Source of the DNA: Chiua virens
Lineage: Eukaryota > Basidiomycota > Agaricomycetes > Boletales > Boletaceae
Assembly: GCA_019787685.1 (NCBI GenBank)
Contig: JAHNUO010000003.1
Coordinates: 2,046,001-2,110,000 of the forward strand
Direction of reading: 5' to 3'
Length of the DNA: 64,000 nucleotides
Shown: piece after piece, positions 34,301 to 46,443 of the stretch
Layout: every line of letters starts with the position of its first letter
Numbering within the stretch: the first letter of the stretch is position 1
The notes under the pieces: model-generated
Databases searched by the model: none
Told to the model about the DNA's origin: nothing
Seen by the model: the letters and a program-made list of their open reading frames with translations, nothing else
Made by a program: the position numbers and the translations under genes

Positions 34301-37300
34301 TTGACTGAGGCGTGCGTGTGGGTGCCGTGGTTTTCACAACGACCGCAGATGTGACGGGGGCGCCCGCGTTGGCCAAGGATGGCTTGCTATTACTTCGTTC
34401 GTTCGCCTTATTTCGTTGGTTATGCATTCTCAATTGTATTCCTCCACTGAAGTATTTGATGTGTAGACGTTGGACTCGCCGTCGTCGTCGATGTTGTTAC
34501 ATACCCTCGCGCTTCGTTTTTACCCTGTCGCATTTGACACGGACAATTTACATAGTGTACTACTGCTACATAGGACTTGCCGACCTCGTTCCAAGGACGC
34601 ATGTAACATCATATCCAAAAATGCATGTTTATTCGTTAACGCATTGACCCGTCCGCTTAGCGTTTAGCGTTGCCGGATCTTGCGCCTGCACGATAGACGT
34701 GCTGCCTCACGTAGGCTATCTCGCACCGCCAAACCATCGTGCAACGCCTAGCGTACGCCGTCAGTCAGCCAAGCAAATGACACTGCATGGCACGATGAGT
34801 TCAACAGATCCCGCCCACACGTGTGCAACAATGAACTCCATTCTTTCATAAACAATGTTTCCAAAGAAGCACCAACGCGGGACCGAGCAGTGACACGCCA
34901 CGAAGTCATCGTCATGCGAGGAACTGTCACCGATGACCTCCGGGCCAAGGATCATTGTCTCACAAAGAAAAACACGAGGCGATCGAGGCACCGTGGACGT
35001 TGGACTGTCCAATGAGACGTGGCGGGCTCGGGGAACGGGGGCCATGTTGGCCCTCGTTGGCCCTCGTTGAAAACACGCGGTATGCAATGTGCTGCGCCGA
35101 CCGCGCCTCATCAGTCAAACCGATGAAATGAAGATGAAAAATAAAAGATAAAAAATCGACAACGTTCCATGCAAGTCCATGCGAGCCATATACAGGGAGG
35201 GATGGCCGGACTGCCGACGCAGTCACCCCTAGCCCGTCTCTGTGTTAAAAAAAGGAGAGAAAAAATACGCGTTCAAAATTGTCGTGATCCTGCAACGCAC
35301 GTCGGTCGGCGTTTTTCCTTTCCTCCAGTATACCTGAATTTTACTCACCAGGCACACGCTGGACCCTTCAAGGGGGCCTTGTGCATGGGCAGTGGCGACC
35401 AGGGATAGAATGCACCCACAACTGCACATGTCGTCGGACATGACAGAGTCCTAGGACGCAGAACAGTAACTCCTTTTTCCCCCTACACATAGCCCAGAAC
35501 GAACGGAGACCCTGTCTCAAGGACTTGTTACTCCACGGACCTACAAGGCACGGCTTGCTCCACAAGCACTTCCCTTACTCGGCGGCCAGAAACAAGTCTG
35601 CATTGCTGCATTACTGCGTCGCTTCCATGAACCCAATCGTACGGATCGTACGACTGTATTTGCAATTAGGGAATAGGATGAGGGAACGCCACGGAGACTC
35701 GTCTAACAAACGCCACCCGGCCCACAGGCATTGATCGGAACGAGAGGTGCAGTCGACCTGTGGGGCTTTGTACAAACCTATTCAGAGTAAATTCAATAGA
35801 CCATGAGGTAGTCGCATAAGCGCGAATGCGCGAGAAATGCGCAGCGTCGTGTGCGCATTTGATGCCGTTTGATGACATACCTTTTTCCATTAGGGTATGA
35901 GAAGACCTAATAGTGGAGCAAGTGAGAATACGTACAAGTATCTTCGCAGGGACTGTATTTGGAAAGGGTATTGAACGGTTGACTCGCCAGAGTCGTGCGT
36001 CAACTAGGTGCACCTTATGGGTGCCAGACTCTATCATACCCCAATGTTTCGAGCAATGCCAAGAATCGACATTTGGTGTTCCGCTCCGTCACTGAAAGAA
36101 CGTGATGATGAGAACGAGAGAAGAAAGCTAAACAGGGTAACCGCCACCTGCCACCTGCACGTCACCCCCACGATGGACCGATAGTGGACATCATAATGTG
36201 AAGGGCCAAGATCACATACAAACGGCAAGTCAGCATCTCAGCAGAAAGAAGCCCGGGCTACTTACGATTCATAGGAGTTCTCAGACGTTTCAGGGTCGCC
36301 TGTCTGCTAAACGGAGTGGATCGATTCACAAGATGCCACGTAGGGCAACCTATCACACGACCTGGGGTAATAGTGAGTGCTCCCCCACGGGAGGCGCTGC
36401 GGAGACCCGGATGATTCAATTAACAGTGATGAAGATCTGTCTGCAATGGTTCACAGGGTGGATCTTGTGTGAAGGAAGGTAACGTATATACTATGACGTT
36501 CGGGGGACGCGTGGACCGAGATCTAGAGAGGTCCATGAACCAGGCGGCGAAAGGGCGACCGATAGGCACGGGACGTGTCAAGTGAAGAGGCAAGATTCTC
36601 AAATGTGTTTGAAGGGGAAATTGCAGGTCCACGGGTGAGGCGGAAAGGGTCAGGTGCTCAATGAATGGACCAGCAACTCTTGGCAAGCGATGGAACTCAC
36701 ACACCGGCCAGTTCTATGGATTCAAGTTACTGAATGGAACGACTCGTTTTTAGCAATGGTACACCCTTGCAAGGGCTACTAGGACATACCGGAGGGTCAT
36801 CACGTCGGTTCTGACGGGTTACCGAGAACGAAATGAACAAGTAACCCCGCTCTAATGTCCAGATGTTTGCCATTATTTGCACTAATCCTCACCCACCCAA
36901 CTTGGTCCCAGCCAGGTGCAAAGCACAGTGAGTAACGCCAGATTTCCATACTCCTTTGACCGCCAGCTGCCACGCAGATTTGAAACCCGGATCACGACGT
37001 GCACAGTGTGTTTCAGGGCCATCTTTTTCTCTCAACCATTCCAAATCCATCCCACACACATCCACGGCGTCCACTGTTGACATTCTTTGGCCACGCGTTG
37101 CATCAGATGACATCCACGTTGCCCTTGGACCGACAGAACCGATGGGCACCAGATCGCATCATCCACTCCGAATCTCCTCCGTTCCTGAATTTTGTCTATA
37201 TCGACAACTGATTATGACCCAGTGGCATCGAAATTTCGAAGGGAATGGTATGCTCGGATGTCCCCGTTGATCGGTCTCGCGCCGCTCAGCACCAAAAAGT

Positions 37301-38167
37301 CAAGGTTGGGGAGAAATATTGGTGCCTGCTCTATTCTTGGCTGACAAAGTTGAGCTGGCATGTGGTTTTGTTGCCGGCAACACGGGGAGACGGCAATATA
37401 CTTTCGACTCGGATCATACATACTCAAGCCATTAGCGTCGACGGTGAGCCACACGGACGAATCCGATGAGATTGCTCAGCAGGACCGCAGAACGTTGCAG
37501 ATGGTTGATTGTGCGGCGCATCGTACGATTACCATGTTGATTTGTACGTGTCCGTCAACACAGCCTGCCCTTGTTCCGTGCCGATGTCACACAGAGATCA
37601 GTGGATACACATCTATTTCTATCACACAGAAAGTACAGTGCTGCCGCACAAGTAAATTACCACGATACAACAAGAGTCAGTGTCAGACAATGTAAACCTA
37701 GGTTGGTCCCAAAGAGAAGGAAAACGATACAGGAGTATGACAGACACGTCTCAATCGCATAGTCTGGGTGAAATCCATATGTATCATAGAATGCAGCAAA
37801 TCGGGGACATGAGAATTTTCACGTAGGTTTGGGCTGGTTGCCAACCAATTGCGGAACGTGTTTTGCGATGACACAGCAGCCGTTCCTCGGGCTGACTCAC
37901 CTGGGGGACACGTCGCCCACGGCTGGATATGATTGCAAGAGGACGGGATGCCGAGACACGTTGGATGCGTTGCCGCTTTTGATCCCGACCAATGTCTTCA
38001 AAACATCCACCATTTCCCACTGCCCAGGCCAAGTCCAGATAATCGGCCTTTCGCCGCTCCAAGGGAGAAACCCGCGAATTGTTTGCGCCCACTCCGTCGG
38101 TCTTCTTCTTCAGGAGGCGCACCGAGACCAGCAACGGATGCGAACGACACGTAGCCTGGCAGTTGCC
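34301..38167. other. Gene-poor stretch, no supported gene
   Basis: Nearly 4 kb with only short conflicting open frames, none with a domain or a coherent exon series. A short direct duplication (gttggccctc twice) lies near 35045-35065. I see no reverse transcriptase, transposase or clear terminal repeats, and no tRNA was recognised by eye. Confidence 0.4.
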
Positions 38168-39225
38168 TTAAGCATGGGAAGCTGCATCAGGGTCAAAAGA
38201 TGTTGAGTTGGGTGAATGCCGTGCAGAGGAATGTGTTGGGATGTGCATGTGTGCGTCAATCATGGGAGGGCCGGCGACAAAAGCCACCACTGCAGGTCCA
38301 GCACGTTTCGGTGAAGAGGTGGAAAATGCAGGTGGCGATGGTGGTAGGGGCGCATACATCCAAGGAGAGTCTGGGTGCCGACGTTTTATGCGTTCCTTTT
38401 CTTGAGACGTAGGCGTCTTAGGTAGTCCTGGTGGTGACCGGGGGGTTCGTGGGGATGGCAGCGGGACACGCTGGGGAGAGGTCCGCCGAGGGGAGACGGG
38501 TTGAGGATGCACGGCAGACACGCTCTGGGTATGTCGGTGTTCGCCGGGGGAGAATCGCTTCTGACGGGACGTGCATGGAGCACATGGGTCAGAATCGGGT
38601 GCAGTCTGGTGTGACTCATGCGAATGGGTCCGTGAGTTGGAGGTAGAGCCAAGCGAAGAAGGGAGTGAAGCGGTGGAGAACTGGACGTGTGCCAGTGCCT
38701 GTCGTGGTAAAGAGAAGAATGAGACCCAAATTATGTGAAAAGAAGACCCACATTGACACCATCCCTGTCATTGTCTATGCGCATGCTGTGCATGACCGCG
38801 TCGAGACGGCTGCGTAGGACTGCCTCATGCGGAGCGGCGTCATGGTGGCGCGAGGACTCTCCCTGTTTCTCCTGTGTGTTCGTAGGACGTGGTGAGGTTC
38901 TGCGATCTGAGCGACCGGAGCGAGAGGAACCGGAATACGAGGATGAGCGAAGTAGGCGAGCATATGAGGCATGCTCGTCCTGGTCCGGGACATAGAAGCT
39001 GTTTGGGTGGGCATGGCCTAGAGCGGAGGCGGCGCTGTTCCTGCGTGAGGAACACCGGAAGAGGATGGCGGACTGGAAGATGTCGTCGTCGTCGTCGTCG
39101 TCTTCGCAGGTGCTGGATGCTGAGCGTGGACGGGATGAACGGAGGGTATCGTCCTTGCGGAGGGTATCCCTGAGGAGACGTTCTGAGCGGGAGGGGGGAC
39201 GGGTGATGGCAGGGGAGGTGGACAT
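38168..39225 (-). CDS. Disordered Ser/Arg/Pro-rich protein of 334 residues, function unknown
   Basis: Two exons, 39225-38752 (474 bases) and 38698-38168 (531 bases), join in phase 0 and total 1005 bases with the stop. The intron has good GT and AG ends. The protein starts MSTSPAITRPPSRSERLLRD and carries an aspartate run (about 38-45) encoded by a GTC/GAC trinucleotide repeat near 39080-39108. Serine/arginine patches (RSSSYSGSSRSGRSDRR) follow. A short probably helical segment, VLRSRLDAVMHSMRIDNDRD, lies at the exon junction. The second half is Pro/Ser/His-rich with PVSPRRTSPQRVPLPSPRTP-type repeats. No enzyme domain, signal peptide or membrane segment is seen. The exact frame match across the intron is the main support. 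It is probably a regulatory or scaffold protein, but the role is unknown. Confidence 0.65.
39080..39108. repeat. GTC trinucleotide microsatellite inside the coding exon
   Basis: About nine or ten tandem GTC/TCG units on the plus strand encode the aspartate run of the disordered protein on the minus strand. Such tracts often vary in length between strains without breaking the frame. Confidence 0.8.
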
Positions 39226-42200
39226 GGGGTGGTAAGAAAGAAAGAAAGAAAGGTCGAGGTATGTATACGGTGACGAGTGATCGTGTGACAGAGTATACCT
39301 CACCGCAGACACGAGGTCGAACTTGCAATTCAACCGCATTCCTCGCAGACAGCCTTTGTCTCTTCACAACAACGTCCGATTCAAGTCTAGACTACCTAAA
39401 TGACCCCGTACTGCTTCTTCTTAACCCCCTCAAAGTTTCAGATCTACCGCTCCTATTTTTGGCGACGTGTATCGCGGCGCGCAATGACACTCGTCTCGAA
39501 CTACTCGGACCCATCACACGTGCTCCTTCAACCGCTAAAGCCCGCTACATTCGGAGTCGGTGCGCCCGTTAGGTCATTTACTACGTCGTACCAAGGGTCG
39601 ACCTTCTTCATGATGGCATCGCCTTTGACGCCAAACCGCAGATCGGCTAGATATTCACACCCGTCTCGACATCCTTCTCATCCTTCTCCGCTCTATCAGC
39701 CCTTTCCGCCGAATCCGGCCTGCAATGTCTCCTTTGTTATGTCTAACATCCGACCATGTTCACAATTCCATGTTCTAATTCCACGCCAACTTGTGGGCGC
39801 AACCCGCGTTGCTCTTTCACCTTAGTTGCGCTACTATTATTGACTCCCCGATCAGCGAGTGCTTCAGCGAACATTCCACTCACGTCATCGTCAGAGGTCT
39901 CCGTCGCCCTCCTCTTCCTGGCTTCCTGCTACCCCACGGAACTTTCCTTCCCAGCGTGCCTCCGCCGCCATCAGCCATTATGGTCCACTTCCGTGTTCCG
40001 TCCAGATCGATGCTCGCCGCTCACATCTTCCGTTAATCATCCCAACGGCGTGTTTTGAGCCGTCCTGATATCATCTCCTATCTAGATGCTTCTTATCAGC
40101 TTCGTGATCACTATCGATCACTCGTGAATATCTGTGCACCCGTGAGCTGGCCCTCACGGTCCGAGCTCCCTGGTAGACACATATGTTATCGTATTTACAG
40201 CAGCACCCCCGTGTTCTTCCAGCGGTAGTAGTAAAATTAAGGTATCGAGCCACCGTCTTGGGAGACTCATTCCTTTTCTGCCCTAACTACCTCTCTAACA
40301 ACTGTCGCATATCCCATCCACGAGTCCTCGCCGTCTCCAGCGTCGAATCGACGGGTAACGTCTCCATATATCACGAATCAACACGGTACTCCATGGAGCT
40401 GCTATCCGAGCCGCGAATACCACGCACGATCTCCCGACTTATGCTGGTGCCACCAAGCTGGTCGCGCCAATAGCAATTATCGCTGGTACCGGAGCCACCC
40501 AAATGACGCTCTCGGTCCACTACTTACATATCCTATGACTAGAATGTATGGGAATCAGATTTGGGGTGCTCACCCCCAAGTTTGTTCGCTTCTGGGCCTA
40601 CCGGCGACGGATCAGTATCACATGTCCAATGAAGTAAACCCCATCAATCATCCCTCGCGGTCGTACATGGAATGTCTCCGGCTTAGCTGGTAGGGATATT
40701 ATCCATCTGGGTAGGCGGATATCGGAGCGGACGGATCCGTATCGTAGCATCGCGACAGCTCACATCGCAAAGGTGGCAGCGGTTCAGAGCGACCATCTAT
40801 ATACTAGGCAACCTCTCGCCACTTGCTGGCACTTTCAAATCCATCCGGAGGACACTGACAGGACGAAACCGATCCTTTATCATACCATGTGGTACCTGCC
40901 CGGCGCCACCGATACCTGTGCCACTCGCTCCCAATAAACGCTGATGGACTCCCTTCTTATGAGTTTACGCCGAGTCGTCGATGGAGTCATGAATGACATC
41001 TTGCATACTCCAACTGTCGGCGAATTCTGGGGATTCTGTATATACAGGGTGCTACTGCTATCTCGGAAATAGTAACCCGTATGGAAGGCTCCAATGGTGC
41101 TCCACCCGATCAAGTGTTTCCGCGCGGTGAGTCACCGGTCACTGACATCCCTGACGTATGCAACCATCACTATCGATAAGGCAGTCCGAGAGGTTTCAGG
41201 AAATATGTAAGAGCTGGAGTGAATGTGACGAGAGTTCATCGAATTTCTACATACATCTTCTACCAGAAACTCTTGAGTTCTGATCTGTCGGATACTCTCC
41301 GTATTATCCACGATGTGACTGAGGCATCGTGACTCCGATGTCTGATCATCCCAAACGTTGAACCTAGCACATCAACTTTCGATAAAACGATAACGTTAGC
41401 CCTCGTGGTTTATGGTATAATATCTCAACTGACCTATGACAAACACAGATAGATCTCTTGTTCTCTCATTCAAGCCAGCCTACTAGAGCGCCAAGGTACC
41501 GGCTTGCCACTTTATCGGCGCCGCATCTGCGCAGCAAATCATATCAGCATTTTAGGCTTGTGGGGCCGCCCTAGATTCTCCACTCAGGCTTGTCATTTTG
41601 AAATCAAGATATGAATACGCCGTAGGTGGTCAGAAACGCCTTGTGATGCGAGACGCGCGACTGTCGGACGAATACCTCTCGTTAGGTTCCATGCAAGTTC
41701 AGAGCGCCAGTGCTCCCTCGATGACGACATTGGACCAAAGACGACTGATGCGCAAGCACAGCACGACGTCACCGTGGTTTATCGGGGGACCCGAATCCAC
41801 CAATACAGCAACCATATCGATATGACGTCAAAGCCACTCCAAACGTGTCGCACGAGCGTCGCACACGGCCTCAATCAATAGTCAACGATTTCAAAACGAT
41901 ATTCATCCACCCCTTTTTGCAATGGGAAGTACTGTCACCCTGGATGGCGGCTTGTTTCGCAGTCGCATCGATGGACGTAATCGATTCCCTGTCCCTAGTA
42001 CTCGAAACGGTGGGCTGTTACACGCCTGTCAACGATGGTGCTTGTATGCGGCCCCGCCCATAAAATTATCAAGTATGAACAGGCAAGGTTCGGGAGTTTG
42101 ATCGAGTTTTGCGGCACTTGATAGCCCCTGTACACCACCTTTGTTGCGCAGCCCTCGATCCGGGTAAGGTCCGTAGCCTAGGGCCTTAATGCATTCATGG

Positions 42201-43475
42201 AAGGCCAGAGGCTCGAGAGTCTCGACCGTCGAAGGCACCCTTCGAACTTGACAGTGACACGTAACGCCAATCCCCCGGTTCACAATCGCTCAGGCTGTCC
42301 CGGCAGATTCGATGGAGTTCTTTTTTCGAGACAATGATGCCCGTCGTGCCGCAAGAAATCATAAGACAAAAGCCGGCGAAGCAACAAAAGCGCTTGTACA
42401 CCACGTCGGGTGTGATCGATTGTCTGGACAGCCTCCCTGTCAAGGAAAAGAATGGAATGTCGCGAGATGAAATGATCGCCAGTGTTGTCGGGTTTTCGGG
42501 AGAATGCAAGTCTCGATCAGATGATCTGAAAATTCTGTTGTCGTATCAGAGAATGGTACTATGTACGGCGTGCGTCGCCGATCTGGGAGAGGGGGTCGTG
42601 TGATCGATTCACAACTCATCCTAGTAATGATGGCACTAGCCAAACCCAATGATTGTTAATTGGATGCTTCTTAGGTCCGCACTACTTACTGCAAGTGAAC
42701 TGTCAATATATTGCCGTGGGTGTACCCTTGGCAGAGCACTTAGGAACCGTGTCTGAGATGAGTTCCAGTGGCATCTTGGATCTTGAACCCTCTTTCCCTC
42801 GTTCCAGACCTTTTGGCTATCAAACTCCTACGGGATACTCCTGCCAGAACTCGACCGTCACGCGTCACTCGCCAGTCGGTTTGAAATTGTACACTCAAGT
42901 ACCGCGGGCGCAGGTGAAGGCGAGAAAATGAAACCTTGAAAAACATGAGTCACAGCCTGACCGCGTGACAAGTTGCTTGCGCATTTATAACTTGACGGTA
43001 AGTATGGAACATGTGACCGTTTCTTGAGCAAAAACTTGAATGTACTCCGCGCCAAATTAACAAACAATGAAATAAGCACATACTCGTCGAATTGTCGCTC
43101 ACCGCCGAGTCACCGGTTTGAAATTGTACAAGTCATATGCGAAGCGCAAATAAGGGCAAGAAGATGATTGAAAGAATATGACGCTAAACTTGAACTCGGC
43201 AGGCGCCGATAACAACGGCGGTCATGTTATTCTTGGCTTGGCGACATTGTAGGAACTTTCAGTTGAGCTGGGCTGCCAAGTGCTGTCGTCGAATTGAAGT
43301 CTACCGAACCAAAGCGACGTGTAATAAACTATTTTGTTGATTGCAGTAGCGAAATGATAGACAGTTATCTGTACCTGTACCTGTTAGACGTGCTATGAAT
43401 CGGTTATGAGCGCCGCTTCATTAGTGCACTATGCTTTGACACCTAATGGGACTTTTAAGAGCAAGTAATATTATC
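39226..43475. other. Long gene-poor stretch, no supported gene
   Basis: Over 4 kb with no convincing coding exon on either strand. Open frames such as 39400-39825, 41598-41825 and 42334-42603 lack domains and splice context. Near 42860-42930 and again near 43110-43180 a related segment recurs, beginning cggtttgaaattgtaca. No transposon protein was recognised, but decayed repeat-derived DNA is plausible. Confidence 0.4.
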
Positions 43476-43505
43476 GGTTCCTGCAGGTTCCTGCAGGTTC
43501 CTGCA
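43476..43505 (+). repeat. Three perfect copies of a 10-base tandem repeat
   Basis: The unit ggttcctgca occurs three times without a mismatch. It contains a Pst-type cctgcag palindrome at each junction. It lies in noncoding DNA about 300 bases beyond the 3' end of the small minus-strand gene at 43798-44548. Confidence 0.9.
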
Positions 43506-43797
43506 CTGAATTTGTTTGAGTTTGCATAACTACATACGACCATAGAGTGAGACGATATATCAAAGCATGACATGGGTGCATAATCATACGGTATGGCATA
43601 ACCGAACAGACAGGATCATCTGATGGAACTTGAAGGATAACTATAGGAACCGAGAAATCAGATCAATCGAAAGCAATATTCTCGTCAAAAGTGATAAGTT
43701 AGCTTGGGACCTTAAGTTATAACCCAGTGGTGGGTCACCCGGTGACCCTGTCCGAGTCGACATTGGCTGCTCACGGCCCTTGCGTGAGTCGAACCTG

Positions 43798-44548
43798 TCA
43801 TGAGTAGAACGTAGGGCTGGCTCTGCCTGCGGACGACCCAAACTCGCTCGTCGCCCCATCCTGAAGCGCGAACATGATATCGCCAATCACGATCCCATCG
43901 TCGAGAATCTCTGCAGCTTTCTCCCCGTCGTACAAGGGTAATGCACAATCTGCAAGCCAGGTGATCATACGTGAGTCCCGCAATCATGACCAGAGGCACG
44001 CATCCGAGACCCTCAGGTTCTCGGACGTCGAGTGAAAAGGTAGAGATGCTCACGGTCGCCAGTACGGATTTGTTCGATAGTCACTGGTTTTGTTCGACGG
44101 ATGCACTTGTATCCGAGCAAAAACCGTCTCTCGACTTCGACCTCGAATACCTCATCATCAGCAAAGGATGGCCTGGCGAGTGGTGCAGTGAGTGCCCGAG
44201 CGCACGAGAAACAGCGGGTAGAAATGCCCCGCACTCGCGTGGGTAGCAACTCACTGTTGGTCATCGGTCCACGGCCAAGAGATGCTTGCGAGGTTCACCT
44301 CAGTTGTTCGGACTTTGACGGTCGACGAAACAAAGTGTCGGTTATGTACACGGACCCGAAGCCGCAGTTTGGGGCAGAATAGCTTCATCCATTTCTTGGT
44401 CGGAATCTCGTTGGCAGTGAAATCTGCGGGGAAGGTCGTCAGTTGATGCCACTAACTTGATAGCCGTGCGGCATGCGGGGAAAAACCCGGCGAACAAAGC
44501 TGACCACGTACCCGTGAGTGAGACACCGGATGAGACAGACATTGACAT
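43798..44548 (-). CDS. Small unknown protein, intact paralog 1 of a local pair (158 residues, possibly C2-like)
   Basis: Exons 44548-44512, 44423-44255, 44172-44054 and 43949-43798 total 477 bases, exactly 159 codons, and all junctions have GT-AG ends. The protein runs MSMSVSSGVSLT-DFTANEIP, then KKWMKLFCPKLRLRVRV, HFVSSTVKV, ISWPWTDDQ, EVFEVEVERRFLLGYKC and KPVTIEQI. It ends ALPLYDGEKAAEILDDG, IVIGDIMFAL and a short Ser-rich tail. There is no signal peptide or membrane segment. The strand pattern around a Trp, followed by F-E-V-E-V, suggests a small beta-sandwich such as C2, but this is inference and no known family was recognised. A diverged paralog lies 1.25 kb upstream on the same strand. 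Conservation between the two supports the gene model. Confidence 0.72.
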
Positions 44549-45799
44549 TGTACTGTTGTATGTACAGTGGGAAGATGGCAATGGTAAAAGATTAGCCGCA
44601 AACGAGCAGCTTAATAGGCGACGCTGAGGAGAAAGGCCCGAAGGCTAATAAGTGTTGCCGGGAAGACTTACCGGAATGACTTACTGACAGCCGGTTCATA
44701 TAGTTTTTCGCTACTCGGCCCCGGCTTACTCTAGAGGCGGATGGAGACCTCGTGGGTACGTCGGTGAAGCCGCACGTTCGATAAGAATTGGTGGCGCAGT
44801 CGCAAGGCGCGGCTTTTTCTCACCCGGCAGACTGTCCGACCGACGCCGATAGGTCGCAGATACGCTCCTGACGAAAGTGAGGCTGTCCGGCACTGTATAT
44901 CAGAATTCGCATTCTCAGTGGAAGAGTACGCCAAGTGCTATGTTGCGCAATGATCCATCCGACAGGTACGCTCCCCGTGTCCCGGTACTTACCCCATTTC
45001 TTGCAACGAAGTTTGCAGTAGCGTGTTCAACACCTTCAAAATGACTATATGAGGGTATATGATATTCCTTCTTCGTGAGCGTCACTTTTAAATTCAGTGC
45101 AGACACAGTCCAATATGCGCCGTCGACGTCATACTGGGGAGTATAACACCCGACACGAAGTAGCCTGTCGTTTGTAACCCTCTTAGGGTCGTTCAAGCTG
45201 TTACTGTGCACTGCCAATGCCGCTTCCCCTGCTCGGGGCTCAGGGCTGAGGAAACGAGAGTCCTACAGCAAAGATCAATAAGTCTCCGAGTACTCCTCCA
45301 CCGCATCATGCTCATTTTTACACTTTTCTTCAGTTCGGCGACGTCACGCAATTGGAATTTGACTATGGTTATACGGCCGTATGCTCACGTTTTTCCAGTG
45401 CGATAAAAGTCTAGACTCTGGGCTAAATTGATAGTGTAGGCTGCAAGCTACACCGTGGAATATGATCCGACAAGCTCGAGCATAACAAGAGAAAATGTGG
45501 GTCAGAGTGGGGGTCATCAACAAAGAGGTTGTATGTGTCTACCCAAGATCTATCCTTGATAATGACTATGACTAACAGCGCGTGCTATACAGCAAGGGTT
45601 TAAGGTCCGAATGACATGACATTATTATCAGATACCTGTAAAAGATACGTGCGAAGGGGTTTTCTCCAGTCGTTCTCCAGCTCTGGCTTTCCTACATTTA
45701 AGGTGACATCAATTAAATCCGCTTCTGTTCCATACCTCCCACAAGTGTCCCACAGAACCAGTTTGTCCTCGGACGCAACCTGTGGCTCGCTAGTCTGAG
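44549..45799. other. Region between the two small paralogs
   Basis: About 1.25 kb without a supported gene. Minus-strand frames 44731-44934 and 44915-45217 have no relatives that I recognise. A minus-strand frame 45600-45959 overlaps the last exon of paralog 2 in another phase and is open for 119 codons. Part of it (KLVLWDTCGRYGTEADLIDV) looks protein-like, so an alternative 3' end for paralog 2 is possible. Confidence 0.35.
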
Positions 45800-46443
45800 T
45801 CAGCTTGAATTCAGTACGAACGAGATTCTGCCAATCGTTATTTGTGATTGGTCTTCGAGCACCTCGGTAGGGTGCTGTCCATCGTACAGCTGGCAACTGT
45901 GCAAGCTGTTGAAACGAGGCTGAGCACGAGACGTCGTCTGAAATCAAGATCCAGTGCACTCACGCTTTCGGTCACCTCCGAGTTTCCAAACCTCGTTGAT
46001 GGTCATAGACTTTGTTCGGCAGATACTCTTGTATCTCAGCAAGGACCGCCTCTCTATAATGACGTGGAAGAATTCATTGTTGGAAAACGATGGCCTGAAT
46101 ATGAAGGCATCGATCAGTACTAGATCAAATGCGCAAGTCCGACTGGCTGGGGTCTCGAATCCAGTGGCTCACTGACCGTTTGTCATCGTTCCAGGACCAA
46201 TAAGTACCTGGGTCATCCATCCTGGAGTCCTAGACTCCGAGTAGCCACTTTGACAGGCGACGAGACAAAACGGACACTCTTTCCTTGCACGCGGAGCCGC
46301 ACTTTAGGAACAATGAATTTCAGCCATCTCTCAGATGGTAGTTCATATGCAGTGAAATCTACATCAGGAGTCAGGATAACCACGATCCTAGCATACCCCG
46401 TCTAGGACGTACCTGAGAGCGAGAGCTTAGGTGATGTGGACAT
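45800..46443 (-). pseudogene. Small unknown protein, paralog 2 of the local pair, one apparent frameshift
   Basis: ATG at 46443 gives MSTSPKLSLS-(intron)-DFTAYELPSERWLKFIVPKV, then RLRVQGKSVRFVSSPVKV, matching paralog 1 closely, including the intron position and phase after the short first exon. Between RSLGLQDG and the segment TYWSWNDDKR (46230-46180) the frame has to shift; the spacing is 13 bases longer than in paralog 1. Later segments PSFSNNEFFHVIIERRSLL, YKSICRTKSMTINEV and LYDGQHPTEVLEDQ-QITIG match paralog 1 in the expected order, ending at a stop at 45800. It may still be expressed if an unusual splice bridges the shift. It is older than a fresh duplicate, since the proteins are clearly diverged. 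Confidence 0.55.

Noticed and set aside
33596..34354. 252-codon plus-strand open frame read as an independent gene
   Set aside because: Only parts match GTPase copy B, in order with pieces in other frames; it is a GC-rich fragment of pseudogene C, not a separate gene.
38840..39367. 175-codon minus-strand open frame
   Set aside because: It overlaps the disordered 334-residue protein in another frame; the exact exon join supports the other frame.
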